Assembly (NCBI RefSeq): GCF_963678635.1
Contig: NC_087062.1
Span: 4,328,193-4,392,192 of the forward strand
Direction: 5' to 3'
Length of the DNA stretch: 64,000 nt
DNA from: Symsagittifera roscoffensis
Lineage: Eukaryota > Xenacoelomorpha > Acoela > Convolutidae
The first letter of the stretch is position 1. Each line of letters starts with the position of its first letter. A program made the position numbers and the translations under genes. Of the stretch, positions 21,890 to 33,550 are shown one piece after another. A model generated the notes under the pieces. The model did no database searches and was not told where the DNA came from. It saw only the letters and a program-made list of their open reading frames with translations.

Positions 21890-22190
21890 TCGACTTTGAA
21901 AAACTGAACAAAAACCCACCCTTCCGTTTTCCCTTCACAACACGCAACCCACCACCCTACGCACACTTTGACTGCCTGACTACCCTCCGGCACCCCTCAA
22001 AAAACCCCTCCCCCATCAATTACAAACCTCACTGTTCTAAACTTGCAACCACCCGCCCTTGGGGTTGTAAGCGGGGAGGGGGGTAACTAGGAGCTCAGGG
22101 GTAAGTGGTAAGTGGCTGCAGTTCAAAAAACATTTCACGGCGGGGGGCAATGGGGGGGGGGGGGGGCAGCCCGGGGGGATTGTTAACCCA
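21890..22190. repeat. C-rich block followed by G-rich block
   Basis: C-rich words (AACCCACC, CCCCTCCCCC) up to about 22060, then G-rich words (GGGGAGGGGGG, a run of 16 G at about 22151). The same arrangement as 14390-14740. Confidence 0.65.
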
Positions 22191-22697
22191 AGCGAAAAAA
22201 GTAAGAATGGCGAGCTTACAAAAAGCAACACAATATATTTTTACAAGCAAAATTTAAATTTCAATAAACCGATTGGAATGTCCAAGTTTTGAAACTTTGC
22301 GGAAAAGTTTTCGAAAATCCAAGTTGTTGCCTAAAAAAGATTAGAACCCATTAGAATTGGTTTCAGTCCATTTTTTTTGTTCGTTTGAAATTTTTAGCAT
22401 TTATTTGCTGCGGTACTTGCAGAACAACCAAAGTTTCGTATTTTTCATTCTTTTCATTGCTTAAAATTTAATTCTGACTTTTCAATTTGAGTTTGCTTTC
22501 TTTCTTCTATATTCTCTCGTAACAATCAAGTTGATATTCATGATCCGATTGCCAAACAATTCGTCTTTGGGACTCAAGTTTACAATTTAAAGATCGACAT
22601 TTATGAGAAACGATATTTGTCATACTGTCGAAAGTTGATGAGTAAATAAATTTAAATAAATTTCTTCAAACATTTTTCTACCATATTCGCCATTGAA

Positions 22698-24323
22698 ATG
22701 AATGCATTGTATAGTTTCGTTATCTTATATAGTTATTTAAGCGCCGTTTTTGGAAGCCAGGAAAAGTGCTTGCCATCTACATGTACCGAAACTACTGAAA
22801 TTTCTGACTTGCAAACTACCTCTTCTAACCAAGACAACTCAATTTTGACCTTGAATAGTCAGGCAGCTGAGCTTGGTGAAAATGTTTTTGATTTGTATTC
22901 AGAAATCGGAAAATTAACAGATGAAATTAAAACTCTGAAGAGTAAAAATAAAGAGCACGAGGCTGAAATTGAGTCTTTCAGAAAAACGGTCACAGAAATG
23001 GAGTTTTTTGTGGACCAACTTGATAATAACACCACAACCACCGAATCTGATGTCGATGACTTAGAAACAAAAACTACAACTCTAATGGAAAACTATGAAA
23101 AGTTGAGCTCAGTTGTTGAGAACTTAGATCTGAATTATGAGCTGCTTAACGAATCGTTTTCGGATTTCGAAGAAAGAAGTTCGAGTTTGGTTCGAGTTTT
23201 CGAGACAGTTAACCCGCCAGAGATAGGAAGTATTGCAGTGCCTGCTCTAACGTGCAAATGGGTCCAAGTGTTTGTTGACGTAGCATCGTCAGCTGCTCAC
23301 TCCAAAGCGTATGGATTACTATACAGAGACGGATACCCAATTAACGAAGGTATGAAAACACTGTTTCTTAAAGTATCCGGGTCGAGACACCCGACTTATC
23401 CGTAGACGATCTAGACCAAAATCTCAGCAAGTGTCGACTTAGTGCCTGACTTAAAACGGCTTCTTTCGACCGCCGATTTTGAACGTCTTAGTTTTGAAGT
23501 CGAAATATAGGTCAAGCACTTCAAACCGGGTATTTTAGTATCCTCATAGCAACTATGATATCATTTTTAAAGCCTGTAAGAAACACATCAACCCATGAGA
23601 AAAAAGAATTTGAGACTTTGTTTGATTGAGAAATTAAGACTTTAAGAAGTGTTACTTTTTGGCTTCATATCTCTTAAATTTTTTGCGCCTTTTTTGTCCC
23701 GACCACTCCACAAAGTCACAAAAAACTATGGCTTTTTTGCCCATTTTTATTACCCTAAAGAAAACTCGCAGGTCAAATGCGGTATCAAGTTAACACCTTG
23801 TTCGTAGTTTTTACAAAAAAATCAAAAAAAAAATTCATTATTATATTTATATATTTATATTTAATTAATTTGACTTAAAAATTAATTTTATCACAAGCTT
23901 AACGGCTGCAGATTTGTTTTCTTCACAGTTCAAAACCGAAAATCTGAAAAATTGTTTAAAAAAAAATTGAAACACAAAAACACTCTAAAAAAGAAAATCA
24001 CGAAAATTCCTATTGAAACACGCAAAAAATGATCAATGTGTGTCGGAACCTTCTGTACAACTTGTTCAGCAACCAACCGGTGCTTTTTGTCGGTTTTTAG
24101 TTTTTGTTTAAAACTGTTTACTTGTAATTTTTTCCAAGACAAAGAAAGTTACTCATACACGAGCTCAGCGGCCACCGGAATGGAGCAAGCCGCTGGAGGA
24201 ACGACCTCCCGGATGTATGTGGTAGAGGACACCTATGACTCAGGAGTGGATCTCTATTTGGGCCACTACTATTGGTCGGCAGATAAAACCCATGTATCCA
24301 TGAAAGCACTGTGCTTTGCGTGA
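22698..24323 (+). CDS. Secreted coiled-coil protein with C-terminal beta-rich domain, paralogue 1
   Basis: Exons 22698-23349 and 24139-24323 give 278 residues; the intron (789 bp, GTATGA..TTTCCAAG) is phase 1. Residues 1-20 are a signal peptide (MNALYSFVILYSYLSAVFGS). QEKCLPSTCTET follows, with Cys24 and Cys29. Residues about 45-175 are a heptad-like, Glu/Lys/Leu-rich coiled coil with N-glycosylation sites (DNNTT, LNESF). From Cys186 (CKWVQV) to the last cysteine (LCFA at the end) is a compact domain with RDGYPI, GGTTS and VVEDTYDSGVDLYL. The NG/DGxPI word and the layout after a coiled coil recall C1q-like jelly-roll domains, but this is only a suggestion. It aligns without a gap to the gene at 28962-30214. 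A polyadenylation signal AATAAA is at 24463. Confidence 0.85.
23350..24138 (+). other. Intron of paralogue 1
   Basis: 789-bp phase-1 intron, AT-rich, with a short TATATTTATATTTAATTAA patch near 23840-23870. No nested element recognised. Confidence 0.8.
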
Positions 24324-24462
24324 TGAGTTTGAGAAGTTAATGTTTGCCGAACTTATTTGAGGACTTGTAATTCGGGATTGAGATAATTATGGTTTATGGT
24401 TGCAGAATTTTATGGACTTATAGATAGGAATGCATATCATTAGTTTAAAAAATTCAACTTTC

Positions 24463-24468
24463 AATAAA
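24463..24468 (+). promoter_or_regulatory. Polyadenylation signal of paralogue 1
   Basis: AATAAA about 140 bases after the stop codon, in a T- and A-rich context. Confidence 0.6.
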
Positions 24469-24743
24469 ATTAAAATGTTTTCGATAAATTAATTTAGAAA
24501 TCTTTCAAATATAAATTTTCATGGACATCAAAAAATCCTCGATTGAGTTATGAGTTAAATTTAAATTATTAGAGATATTGTTTTTCCACCATGAGATTTT
24601 TGAGTAAATTTTCAGAAAGAGTATGATTGCGAGGAGTCGATTATGATTCGTACTACAGCTGTTTTCATGAAGAAGCTGAGTAGAAGTTTTTACGATATCA
24701 GAGAGCGGTTTTCACAAAAGTATCGAAAAAAGAAAATTTTGTG

Positions 24744-26387
24744 CCCGGGTTGACCAAAAATGCTAATCATACAGTTTCCATATATCAAAAAAGGTAATCA
24801 TACGCTTTCCATACGATTCCATAAGTACAGAAAATTGAATAAAAAGTCTATGATTAGTATTTTTTCATATATGGAAATTGTATGACTAGCATTTTTTCTT
24901 AAATGGAAATTGTATGATTAGTATTTTTAAACAATTAGAAATCCAGCAAAATGAAGCAAAAATTATTTTAAGTTCAATCCCACACGACGAGCAGTCTCTG
25001 AACAGAGAAGAAAAACCAGAGAAAAAATGTTTTCTCTTAGTAAATTCTCCTCGCTGAGAAAGCAAAGCAGTTCTTATTCTTATCCTAGGGAGAATTCATA
25101 CCGGGAGGTGCTGCCTCAGAAGAAAAACTTAACAAAAAAACTGATAGCGAGCTCAATAATCCAAAAAAAAACAAAACAAAAAAAAACAGAAACAGTCTAC
25201 TAAAATTCTGAATTTTGTCCGGCTAATCGGGCAACATTTTTATGGCATTCTTGTCTTCTAGTCACGACATCAGCATCTGAAACAGTTCTCCATAAACACA
25301 AAATTTACACTTGAGTTTGAAACAAACTACTAAACATCCTAGCAACAATTAAGCATTTTATTTAAATCCTAACTTTTACCTACGTGAGAATGATCAACTT
25401 TTGAGATTACTTTTGGAATCACGAATGAAAATATACAGTCAGAAATCAACCAAGTGATGGCACACAGAAACACAAAAATGCACAGATTTACGAGGTAAAA
25501 ATTGTGCATAACCGCGTTTCTGGGCGCCACTAGGTCGTCTCAGATACGAATTCTCTGATGACCTTGCAAATTGTTTTCGATCAATACGAAGCGATTTAGT
25601 CATAAACACAAAGGCAACGTGGAGCTTCGCACCACCCGCAATATCACACAAACATAAAAAAATGAAGTAGAAAAAATAACAAAAATGTTTTTAAAAAAAT
25701 ATAAATCAATTTTTTTTTTGTAAGTAGCGATAAAGTTTAGTTTAGGCAAACATGCTAGACAAGTCAGTATCGAACACAGAGGCAAAAACTAAAAACCAGG
25801 ACACTTTTGTCAGATGCATTGCGGTAAAACACCCCTGTTTTTCTTGAAAGCTTGTTTCGATAATGTCTGATAAAGAAAACAAACGAGTCAGCGCAAACAA
25901 TTTACAACAAGATTGAAACTCGTGTGTTGATATACCAACCGAATAATAAGATGTTTCGGGTTTCTTAATCAACATTTGTTTTCTGAAAAAAAAAATGCTA
26001 TTCAAACATTCACATATATGGAAACTGTATGACTAGCATTTTTTTCAGAAACCAAAAAGAAAAAAATACAATCGAAATTTTCTGTTGCAGCCACTTGAAT
26101 TTTTTTCAGCAATTGAATTAGTTGCTCGTGGTTGTTTTTGAAGTTTTATTAATGCTAATCATGCAATTTCCATATATGGAAATTGTGTGATACGCATTTT
26201 TTGCATACCAATTTTTTTTCTTCTTTTCATGCAGAGACACCAATTTTGATACCAAAACAACAGAAAATACCATTATAATTCGTTTAAACTCATTTTGCAA
26301 TGAAATTTGTATGACTAGCATTTTTCCATAGACTAAGTGTATGGAAATGTATGATTAGCATTTTCGGTCTATGGAGGTCAACCCGGG
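24744..26387. mobile_element. Family E element with CCCGGGTTGACC termini
   Basis: The left end is CCCGGGTTGACCAAAAATG and the right end GGAGGTCAACCCGGG. Near both ends the words ATGCTAATCATAC and TTTCCATATATGG occur repeatedly in both orientations. It has no ORF of note. Confidence 0.75.
26151..26198. repeat. Near-perfect palindrome centred on CCATATATGG
   Basis: AATGCTAATCATGCAATTTC reads into CATATATG and back out through GAAATTGTGTGATACGCATT with few mismatches. It is a strong cruciform candidate inside the family E element. Confidence 0.8.
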
Positions 26388-27289
26388 TGTTGAATAATTG
26401 GTCTGCGAGTCAGATTTTGACGAATCCTTGTTGTTTGCTCCCGAATACTGAATTAAATGAGTCGAAGGACCTTAAAATGAAGAGTCGAATTTGATGAAGG
26501 GGACAAGCTTGTCTTGTGTGAAAATTACAACAATTGAAGGGGGTGGCACAGTTAGCATGAATTTTTATTAGCATGCGATCATTGGTTTCATTAGGTGTTC
26601 AATGAGAATGAGAGTAAGTTAGCCTAAATTTTTGATGCATTTCAAAATCAATTTGATTTGTCGAAGGGTTCAAATTTCATGTTTGCCTAATTAAGAATTC
26701 ATTGATGTGAAGTGCAGCCTGTGCTCAAACTTGCAATTTTGAGTAAACCGAAGTGTAAAGTAGCGACTGTGGACTAGCTCATCAACTCGTATTCCCCTCC
26801 CCCTTCCCGCCCGCTTTTTCGGCGTTGAAGGGGCTTTAATTATGTAGATGAGTCACGATGCGTCCGTTCCCTGGAAAACCGCTTTTGCTTTACATTGAGG
26901 TTTTGTTCTTGATTTAGAGTTGCGTTCTTTTAGTTCTTGTTAAGGTCTTTGTATTTTTTTTTCAATTTGTTTTGTTGTACGTTTTTGTTTAACATACGTG
27001 TCACCGACACCGACGAAATGAAAGAAGACTACTCGTAAAAAGAAATCATAACTTTTGGACAATTTTAGGTGATATATTAGCATACATGGCAAATGATACA
27101 TTGCTTGAAAAAAATAGACGGATGTTTTGCCTTAAATATGTAATTACACTAGTAAAACTTGCATTTTGAAACACTTCCGCTTTTTATTGAGTGTCACGCA
27201 TTTCTAAGTGAACTTTACGCTTGCGATTAGCAAGCGTTATCAAGTCGGAATATAGACTTTTAGAATATAGAAGAAAAAGGAATATTTAT

Positions 27290-27749
27290 GCTGTGTGGTT
27301 TTTTTATTCAGTCAATTTTCGCCGATCGAAATAATAGTTTTCGTCGACAAAACTTTTTATACCCCATTGGAAATATCGACTTCCTGAGTTCAAATTTAAA
27401 AATATATTCTTCTTCCGCTATTTTTTGTAATTTTTTGGGGCTTTGAAAATTGTCAAATTGGCCATGTTCTGGACTAAATTATGCGCGCTTTGAAAACTTT
27501 ATTCATATTGCTGAGAGCGTAACGCAAATTATTTATGCGCAGCGATTTATCCCGCTCAACAAAATCGCACCAAATTGAATTGAGGCTAGCTAATTGGTCG
27601 CATTATTTTCGTACGACTCAAAATCTTACACTTTGACAATGTCAAAAATGTATAGGTTTTCAATATTTTTTTTTCCTAAAAATTATTCGAAATGAATTAA
27701 GGGTCAGTCAGAACATTCAGGGCTTTGCCCTTATATACGAGCAGCCTTG
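27290..27749 (+). mobile_element. Family D element, diverged
   Basis: Only the body order and the right end (CATTCAGGGCTTTGCCCT, then ATACGAGCAGCCTTG) are clear. The left hairpin has been lost. Confidence 0.6.
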
Positions 27750-28404
27750 TCCGGGTTAACAACTTATTTAAAAAGTCAGTTGAACTAGTTGAGAATTTTT
27801 TGAGCATTTTAAATAGCATTTTAAATGGCCGTTCCTATCCAATTTTCATTGCTAGTTGTAAATCAACTCTCCTTTCAATTTTTTTTTGTTTATGCTCTTC
27901 ATTTTTCGTTTTTTTTTTTTCAGTTTAAGGCTTTTTTCGGCTTAAATGGTTACGGTTGATGTTACATATTTTTAGTTGCATCATGTTTTGTTGTTCGAAG
28001 GATCATTTTTTTGAAACTGACTTGTGTTTCAGTGGAGAGGGATCTGTAAAACTTAGGAAATGTTTGATAAAATTCTCAAAACGTTTTTGGCTCAGCTTTT
28101 TCGGCTCAACAGTAGTCTACCCAAGTTTTGTCTGCTCAGTATTTATGTAATAATTTTTGTTTGACATGTTTATTTAACTCTGACAATTTTGTTTCTCAAT
28201 ATTATTTCTTAAAATTAACCGCAGTCCGGAAAAGTGAAAGAAATTAATTTTTAAAATTTTTTTATTCAACGCTAATTGATCCAATTTTTTGTGCTAGCTG
28301 ACTTGCTGTTATTTTGCTACATCACAAGTGGCGATAAGCTCCGCTTCGCCTCTGCGCAATAAATAAAATGGATTATATGTCTCTAGAAAAAATAGAGACT
28401 AAGT

Positions 28405-28560
28405 TCAAATGTAATCGATTAAAATAGATTAAAAAAGGATTTGTTTTTACAAAATTAGGAACGTTATAATCCATTATCAGTCAATTATAATTGTTGTTTT
28501 GAAATTGTAGACAGGAAGACTAATAATCCAATAGAAACGATTATTATTCAAGAAAATCCA
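28405..28560. repeat. ATTATAATC-type tract
   Basis: TAATCGATTAAAATAGATTA and TCAATTATAATTG words upstream of paralogue 2. Confidence 0.55.
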
Positions 28561-28961
28561 GAGTAGGTAGGTGGTACAATTGGCAATTTTCAAATCCCCC
28601 GAGTTTAAAATAAATTTGAAAAAAAAAATGTATTTGAAGATACAATATACTCAGAGAGTCAAAAATTGGCCGAATTAAAAACCACCCCAAATATAAATTT
28701 TCGGCATTTCATTGACAGTCTGAGTAAACAAAATTATTATAATGCAGTCCATTTTTGGTTAAAATGATTCTCTTTTGAATGACGGCATCAACGGTTCTGT
28801 TCTAATATTAAAGGTTCAATTCAGCAATAAGGCAACTTCTCGCAAATAAATTAACATCAAAACATCAAACCACCAAAAGGTTACCATCATGCCAAGCGTT
28901 TCTCAATTTTGTAAACATTTACAATTTCCTCAGTAACAAATAAATCAATTCGGAGCGAAAT

Positions 28962-30214
28962 ATGCAAATTTTGGCACCCGTTATAATTTTAATTGTAACT
29001 GCAAGCATCTGTCAAGGAACGCAAGAGCAATGTCTGCTAAATAATTGCACCGAAACTTCCGAGCTGGCAGCTTTAAAAATTATATATTCGATTCACGATT
29101 CTACATTACAGTACCTTAAAACACAATACAATACCTTAAATAGTGATGTTAACTTATTGCAAAGCGAAACTACAGATCTTTCTAATGAGACCGAAAAAGA
29201 GGCTTCACAGATTGCCAACCAAACAGCAGAAATAACTTCATTGAAGAAAAGACTGTCGACCTTGAAGCTTCGATCTCAACTTGTGAGCGAGAAAAATGCA
29301 AAAAATTGTGAGAAATCTCAACAATTGCAACAACTGATTCCGGAATTGGAAAACGAAAACAAAATTACGAATGACAAAATTGAGGAAGTTGTCAAAAAAT
29401 CCCAGAAAGTGGAAATCATTTTTTCTGAGATGGAGCAAAACTCTTCCAGTTTTTCAGAAGTGACGTTGAAAAATCAGTCGAAAGAAGGCGGGAAGGTTTA
29501 TGTTAAAGAAGGGCAGTGCAAATGGGTTCAAGTCACAACTGACGTTTCTTCTTCTGCTAAATTTGGATCTACCAACGTGATTGTTCTGAAAAACGGCGCC
29601 CCAATTATTGGCAGTGAGTACTTAATAGTTGTAAAAATTTATTTTTTTTTGTCGGGTTAGTTTTGAGGTAATTTGCAGGGAGAAAACATTTTAACGTCCT
29701 CAGAAATTGGACATTTTAAGTTCATCTAATTTTTTTTCAGCCTTTTGCCAACTCTTTTAATCTCCTGAAGATTAGGTCAAGGTTGTTGATTCGACAAAAA
29801 ATAACTCCTTTTTAACAATTATACTATTTACTACGTCTGAAGCATGCAGTTTGCCTATTTTAGTTCAAGTTTTTTTTGTAGCAGTTTGAAATGGTAAGGC
29901 TTGAAAAATCTTCTGCCTTATCAAAAAATATCATTACTCATTATTAATTTTAACCCCTTCTCAATTTTTGCATCATTTAAACACTTAGTATCAAAAAATC
30001 GAGCAAAAAAATATAGTTGTTTAACACAGGCGATTCAGCAGTGTCTTATACCAACCCGGCCGGAGCGGGGTTCGAACTCGGATCTGCAGGCACGACGTCG
30101 AAGAGTTTCTTTGTAATGGACACATACGAAGATGGAGTTACATTCAGTCTTGATTCGGTGTACGAGCCTTCCGACTACGTCAATTTGACACTCTCAGTTT
30201 TGTGTTTTTCATAG
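28962..30214 (+). CDS. Secreted coiled-coil protein with C-terminal beta-rich domain, paralogue 2
   Basis: Exons 28962-29613 and 30030-30214 have exactly the lengths of paralogue 1 (652 and 185 bases), giving 278 residues. The intron (416 bp, GTGAGT..TTTAACACAG) is phase 1 at the same codon. It starts with a signal peptide (MQILAPVIILIVTASICQGT), then QEQCLLNNCTET with Cys24 and Cys29, a coiled coil rich in Glu, Lys, Asn and Gln, and sequons NCT, NET, NQT, NSS and NQS. The C-terminal domain begins with CKWVQV at Cys186 and contains LKNGAPI, AGTTSKSFFVMDTYEDGV and LSVLCF. It aligns residue for residue with paralogue 1; the coil has diverged most and the C-terminal domain least. Probably a secreted oligomer; ligand unknown. 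Confident as a gene, not as to function. Confidence 0.88.
29614..30029 (+). other. Intron of paralogue 2
   Basis: 416-bp phase-1 intron with canonical ends. No nested repeat recognised. Confidence 0.85.
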
Positions 30215-30322
30215 ATTCAAAACAGTCACTTAATGTACGATAATTATTATTTTTTTATCAAAATAGTTTTCTTGGTTATTGCGAAAGGGTTACTAAAATT
30301 TTGTTGATATGTAGTTGAACGA

Positions 30323-30328
30323 AATAAA
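30323..30328 (+). promoter_or_regulatory. Polyadenylation signal of paralogue 2
   Basis: AATAAA about 110 bases after the stop codon. Confidence 0.6.
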
Positions 30329-30359
30329 GCTTAAAATTAAAGAGCTATTTAGCAAGCCG

Positions 30360-31356
30360 GATCGACTTCAATAGACCAAAAACGCTAACCATACAATTCC
30401 ATGAACTAAGTTTGCGAAAAAATACTAGTCGTAAAAATTTCATACATATTTTGCTAGAGAACTTTCGAATTTTTTTTTTAGTTTTGGCATATAAGTCGGG
30501 TATCACCATAAATAAAAGAGAAAAACTTTTTTTGTCAAAAAATACTAGTCATACAAACTTCATACATTTTGCTAGAGAATTTTTTTTTCTAGTTTTAGCA
30601 TATAATTCAGGTATCATCAATAATAAAAAAACTTTTTTTTGTCAAAAAAAGCTAGTCATACAACTTCCATATATAAAAATTCTATGACTAGCATTTTTTG
30701 ATGGCGACTGCAAAAATTTTTTCTTAGCAGTTTCCAAATTACCCCAAAACTTTTTTTGAACGCAACTCGAGTTTTGTGCTTATTTTGTGCAAAAAAAAAT
30801 TTAAAAAAAAGTTACATGAATTTTTTGTTTGCATAACGTAGTCCTGGATACGCAAAAATTGAATTATTTTCTCGTTTCTTTTGAGAATTTTTTTGAAAAC
30901 GCTTAAAACGACTATTTATTTTGGATGCCATGTTTTTGTGTGCCTTTATCAATGCATGAACAAACAACAACTCAAATGAAAATTATCTTTAAAAATTTTT
31001 GACAAAATTTAAAAGTTATTTAAATCATTTTTGCAAGACAATTCAGGTGGTTTTCAAAGCAGTTAAATTGCAAGACAATCAAATCTGTGGTGACTCTACT
31101 TTTGAGTAACCAAGGTCTTTGTCACTTGTGTTCGGTTACGAACACCACCCAAACTTTTTGAAAGATTAAATTTAAAAAGTCAAATTTGTTGGCTTATGAA
31201 AAAATGCTAGTCAAACAATTTCCATATATGAAAAATTATTAATCATATACCTTTCTTTCATGCATTTTTCTCTACTTATGAAATGCATGAAAAGTTTATG
31301 ATTAGCGCTTTTCCATATATAAAACTTATATGACTAGCATTTTTTCTCAACCCGGG
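30360..31356. mobile_element. Family E element
   Basis: The left end is decayed (GACCAAAAACGCTAACC). The right end is clear (GACTAGCATTTTTTCTCAAC then CCCGGG). It contains two tandem near-copies of a segment reading AAAAATACTAGTC and GTATCAYCA around 30420-30640. Confidence 0.6.
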
Positions 31357-31416
31357 AAACTCATGCGCTTCAAATTAACTGTTCTCGAAAAATGTGTTCC
31401 CTCTGAGCGGCTTAAA

Positions 31417-31750
31417 TTTTTGGATCAACCGTACAATTCAACTTCCCCCAAATCGGATTGTGGGGGGGGGGGGGGGGGGGGAGAATATATGGATTTTTCG
31501 CAAGCTCACTTTTAAGTAGCCTCGATTCGTTCACAATTAACCGAATTCCAATAGAAAATTGAATTAAAACATAAATTTTTGTAAATAACAGCATACAATT
31601 GCAATCCCGCATAAAAAATGTTACAATCATTTTTCTTTGTAGGAAATGCATTTTTTATAGAATTTTTTTCAGAACTAATACATGCTTGGGAGGGCATTCT
31701 ACGCTAGGTCATTTAGGGGGGGAAGATTGTACGGTTGATCCAAAAACTTC
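31417..31750. mobile_element. Inverted-repeat element with poly-G
   Basis: TTTTTGGATCAACCGTACAA at the left is matched by TTGTACGGTTGATCCAAAAA at the right, each followed inwards by a C- or G-rich stretch. A run of about 20 G starts near 31461. No clear target duplication. Confidence 0.7.
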
Positions 31751-32429
31751 AATTTTTTTTGAAAAAAATGTAATTTTCAATTTTGCCATTGCAAGTTTTT
31801 TTTGCCATTTTTCTTTCATATTTTTCGTTTTTTCGAATCACAAATAACAAAGAGAAGGTGAAATTAATTTTAATCTTTATCGATCCCTTAGCAAGCAAGT
31901 ATTGCTAAATTGGCTCGGCAAAACCTCAGCAAATTATCAGCAAGTGGCGTCCGCGGCAAGCCATATTGGTCAGCTCATTTTGCTTTCGGGACGGGAAATT
32001 AATTTTAAGAAAAATTTCGTACTTTCAGAGAAACAATTAACCAGGAAATTGTATATTTTATAGCAAGTGAAACAAATGATAAACTTAAATGGTTGAATAG
32101 CAGCTTACAGAAAACATTCTTCAAATAAACATTCTTTATAAATACATTTTTGGCAACTCGAGGGCTTTTGTACAGCTTTGAACATCAGTTCAGAGAACCA
32201 CTTTTATTGCAAAAGCTTGAAAAATACATCATCTCTTAGAGACAAAAACTGTTTTAATTAATCCTTAAGTTGACACAGCAAATTTTTAAGAATTTACGAA
32301 TAAACTTCGAGTGGGGTGTCTTTTTAAGGACGTGCACTTTTACTGACTTTTTTTGGTTAAAAAATTCTTTATCTAAAACATATTTTTTCCAAGTTTGCAA
32401 ATCTGACAAAATTTAGAACAATTAATCTT

Positions 32430-32615
32430 CAAGATCTCTTCACGGAGAACAGGGGTTGTGCCTCTAGTTTAGATATTGATGCAAGTTTTTCGGCTATTTT
32501 TTTTGGGTTGGGTAATGTATTGGCGCGTCACTCTCAAGCAACGAGCACAGAGCATAGCGGGCCTGGAACACCCGACATTTTGATTGAGAGACGGAGATGC
32601 AGCTTTTCACCAGTG
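32430..32615 (-). mobile_element. tRNA-derived SINE
   Basis: Read on the minus strand it has TCTCAATCAAAATGTCGGGTG then TTCCAGGCCC, a decayed B box, followed by GTGCTCGTTGCTTGAGAG and a tail with TTCTCCGTGAAGAG. Related copies: 50140-50240, 51855-51985 and 61685-61870. Confidence 0.65.
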
Positions 32616-33279
32616 TTCTTATTATGATTATAATGAGATTTTTTTTCATTTAGAGACACACATTTAGTTCTTCGCCTCATTTTGACCTGGACCTAAACTC
32701 GGTTTCATCATACTTATAGTAGCTTTTTTGAAAAAGATTAGATCCAGAAATAGTACAGCGCTAATATTGACTTTAATCAGAGTTGTTCAAGTATTTTGCA
32801 AAAAAAGGTGTGTTCAAAATAGTTTTTTTTTCTGTCAAAGTGTCTAAGGACGCTTTAAAGCTGTATTTGGTTTGTGAGGTACTAGTCATTTGGCAATTAA
32901 TAATTATTAAATCTCGGTATTCAAAAAATCTCTTTTTCCAATTGTGGAACTGAAAACAACCAAGTACCTTTGCAATGAAGTGGAACTAACAGAGAACAAT
33001 AATGCTATCAGAGTTGCTCTTTATAAAACACGACCAGAAAAAAAGCTATAGCTGACGTTATAGAGACTTTGCGGTATCAATCAATCGTATAGGAATTTTT
33101 TTCATCAAACTCTTTTCAAAAAACCTTAATGTTGGTTTTCAATGGTAACACTTTGCTTTTTGATAATTTTTTTTGAAGACTATGGAAGCTCAATTTTCTA
33201 TAAATTTACTTTTGATTTGCAATAAAAATACAATGAAAAGTGTTGTCAATACAGTAATTTAAAATAATCATTATTTAGG

Positions 33280-33550
33280 CCGACCAAAGTGAAATTCCGA
33301 GCTGACTTCCGAAAGCAGTAAAAAATTTGAAAAACAGGTCAAAAAAGGCGCTTTTAGGCACTTTTTTGAAAATTCTGACCAATAATCGCGTTTTTTGGCG
33401 CGCTTCGCCCTCAAAATTAGTATATCGTGGCACCCTAGACGCCTTTAGAAAATTTTGAGGTCCGTAACCAAATACGGATATCTCAAAATACTACAAAGGG
33501 GGGAATTTTTGGGTCGGTGGGTAGTCGAATTTCTGAGAGATTGTACGTCC
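33280..33550. mobile_element. Fragment of the CAGGGGCGGAT-type hAT-like element
   Basis: It shares with 55255-55687 the ordered words GGCACTTTTTTGAAAATTCTG, GCGTTTTTTGGCGCGC, AAAATTAGTATAT and CTACAAAGGGGGGA. Both ends are missing. Confidence 0.6.

Larger units (their letters stand above)
18213..22697. other. Intergenic repeats between acyltransferase and coiled-coil gene
   Basis: It contains ATTATAATC-rich tracts (18270-18520, 18950-19115), a TIR element with 8-bp duplication (19996-20416), a family D copy (21119-21632) and a C-rich/G-rich switch block (21890-22190). No exon was recognised. The frame at 21640-22086 is open only because it crosses the C-rich block. Confidence 0.65.
24324..28961. 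other. Intergenic region between the two paralogues
   Basis: It contains the polyadenylation signal of paralogue 1 (24463), a family E element (24744-26387), a diverged family D copy (27290-27749) and an ATTATAATC-type tract (28405-28560). No further gene was found between the paralogues. Confidence 0.7.

Noticed and set aside
21640-22086. 148-codon frame rich in Pro and Asn
   Set aside because: It is open only because it crosses a family D right end and then the C-rich block; composition follows the DNA.
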